This document shows positions 5,284 to 6,425 of a stretch of 6,425 nt of DNA, one piece after another. Source of the DNA: Planctomycetaceae bacterium (lineage in GTDB: Bacteria; Planctomycetota; Planctomycetia; Planctomycetales; Planctomycetaceae); assembly GCA_016795125.1 (NCBI GenBank), contig JAEUIG010000511.1:1-6425 (forward strand), read 5' to 3'. Positions within the stretch are counted from its first letter, which is position 1. Every line of letters begins with the position of its first letter. The translations under genes and the position numbers were made by a program. The notes below the pieces were generated by a model. It was not told the origin of the DNA, did not search any database, and saw nothing but the letters and a program-made list of their open reading frames with translations.

Positions 5284-6425
5284 TCAGCCGAGCTCAGCCT
5301 GCGGACCGATCACGGTGCGATCAATCGCCCCGGCGTCGCGCGTATCGTGCCTGGAAGACGACGAACCGGCAGCGACGCCCCGTTCGTGTGCGTTCCACCA
5401 GTTTTCGGACTCTTCGATGGACCACAGGCCGGCGGAAGGCGATCTTGCCAGCAGCAGGGCCAGGTCGCGCGCCGTCTGCGGACGCTTGGCCCGCGACTTC
5501 TCCAGGCACGCCAGAATTGCGCCTTCCAGTTCGGAGGAAATCGGCTTGCCGATCTGCTGCGACGGCGGTACCGGAGCAGCATCAATGTGCTGACGACACA
5601 ACTCGACAATGCTGGCTGCATCGAACACCGGCTGTCCGGTCAGCAGAAAGTAACCCACGGCGCCGACCGCATACACATCGCTGCGGGCGTCCACCGAGTT
5701 CGGCGACTCGATCGCCTCCGGCGCCATGTACAGCGGCGTTCCGGTCAGGCTGTTGGCAGCTGTCATTCCGGCCTGCTGTTTGTCGTCGATGGCCTTCACA
5801 AGGCCGAAGTCCAGCACCTTGACGACGTCGGCGTCGCAACCGCGGCGATTGAGCATGATGTTCGCCGGCTTGATGTCGCGGTGCACCAGCCCCTGGGAGT
5901 GAGCCTCGTACAGCGAGCCGCAGATCTGCGTCAGGATGCGGATGACGCGGGCTTCCGGCTGCGGGCCGTACCTGTCAACCAGCGTCTGCAGGTTGATGCC
6001 GTCCAGGTACTCCATTGCGTAATAGAACACCCCTTCCGGAGTGCGTCCGTAATCGTAAATGGCGACCGTCGCCGGATTGTTGAGCTGGCAGGTGAGCTGC
6101 ACTTCCCGTTCGAACCGCTCGATCGACGCGCTGTTCACGCGTTCGACATCCAGGAGCTTGATCGCCGTCGGCCTGCGCAGCATGGCGTGACGTCCCTTGT
6201 AGACGACGCCCATCGCGCCTGCCCCCAGCTTCTCTTCCAGCGTGTACTGGCCGAGCTGCTTCGCTTCGATTTCCGCCTTCTGGGCCTCGCGCCGCAATCG
6301 GGCGGCGATCACGGTGAACACGAAAATGGCCACCGAGCTGAGTCCGAGCAGCGACATCAGCACCCAGTGCGTCCGCTTGAGAATCGTCAGCGGCCGGAAG
6401 GCTTCCGACGCTTCGATCTCCGTCG
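5284..6425 (-). CDS. Transmembrane Ser/Thr protein kinase, C-terminal part (partial)
   Basis: The frame is open through the right edge; 20 further codons precede the GTG at 6363, so that GTG is probably not the start and the N-terminus lies outside. Counting from it, residues 1-21 are a hydrophobic membrane segment followed by the basic stretch ARLRREAQK, and then a complete Hanks-type (PknB-like) kinase domain at about 40-307. Visible motifs are the glycine loop LGAGAMGVV (46-54), ATP-anchoring Lys69 in AIK, Glu86 of helix C, the catalytic loop HRDIKPAN (161-168), DFG (185-187), the GTPLYMAPE activation-loop end (208-216) and DARSDVYAVG (225-234). No key residue is missing, so it should be active in the cytoplasm. 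A tail of about 50 residues (Ser-rich, with RTVIG) follows. With the membrane segment before the kinase, any sensor would be N-terminal and outside this window. The substrate is unknown; no cognate phosphatase or FHA protein is visible. Confidence 0.95.
   Translation of the reverse strand, partial: TEIEASEAFRPLTILKRTHWVLMSLLGLSSVAIFVFTVIAARLRREAQKAEIEAKQLGQYTLEEKLGAGAMGVVYKGRHAMLRRPTAIKLLDVERVNSASIERFEREVQLTCQLNNPATVAIYDYGRTPEGVFYYAMEYLDGINLQTLVDRYGPQPEARVIRILTQICGSLYEAHSQGLVHRDIKPANIMLNRRGCDADVVKVLDFGLVKAIDDKQQAGMTAANSLTGTPLYMAPEAIESPNSVDARSDVYAVGAVGYFLLTGQPVFDAASIVELCRQHIDAAPVPPSQQIGKPISSELEGAILACLEKSRAKRPQTARDLALLLARSPSAGLWSIEESENWWNAHERGVAAGSSSSRHDTRDAGAIDRTVIGPQAELG

Overview
The window most likely comes from a planctomycete (Planctomycetota), probably of the Planctomycetales; genus is not determinable from sequence alone. 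The reasons are a DUF1501 protein and a DUF1571 protein side by side (both families are strongly enriched in planctomycetes), a membrane-linked eukaryotic-type Ser/Thr kinase, GC-rich coding sequence, and wide gaps holding several kinds of short inverted repeats.

Layout, left to right. Positions 1-318 (minus) hold the first 106 codons of a DUF1501 protein that runs off the left edge. After a 370-bp divergent gap, 689-1510 (plus) encodes a Tat-exported DUF1571 protein that ends in a textbook intrinsic terminator (1528-1560). The rest reads on the minus strand. From the right edge leftwards these genes are the C-terminal part of a transmembrane Ser/Thr kinase (5284-6425), a three-domain fusion of an HpcH/HpaI class II aldolase and two cupins (3451-5097), a 2-Cys peroxiredoxin ahpC (2609-3157) and an ahpD-type alkylhydroperoxidase (1639-2262). 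No other genes, RNA genes, CRISPR arrays or transposase genes were seen.

How the genes work together. ahpC and ahpD form a recognisable peroxide-defence pair of the mycobacterial type: AhpC reduces peroxides, and AhpD re-reduces AhpC through its CxxC site. A good sigma70-like promoter and a foldable leader of about 180 nt precede ahpC. The aldolase-bicupin fusion has complete active-site residues in all three domains and probably acts in sugar-acid or keto-acid metabolism, but its substrate is unknown. The kinase and the DUF1501/DUF1571 genes have no evident link to the peroxide genes.

The most unusual points are the aldolase-cupin-cupin architecture, a roughly 316-bp element with 31-bp terminal inverted repeats that fills almost the whole ahpC-ahpD gap, and a repeated layout in which the ahpC, ahpD and aldolase-cupin genes each end at or within 15 bp of a different inverted repeat. 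I found no clearly new multi-gene system.
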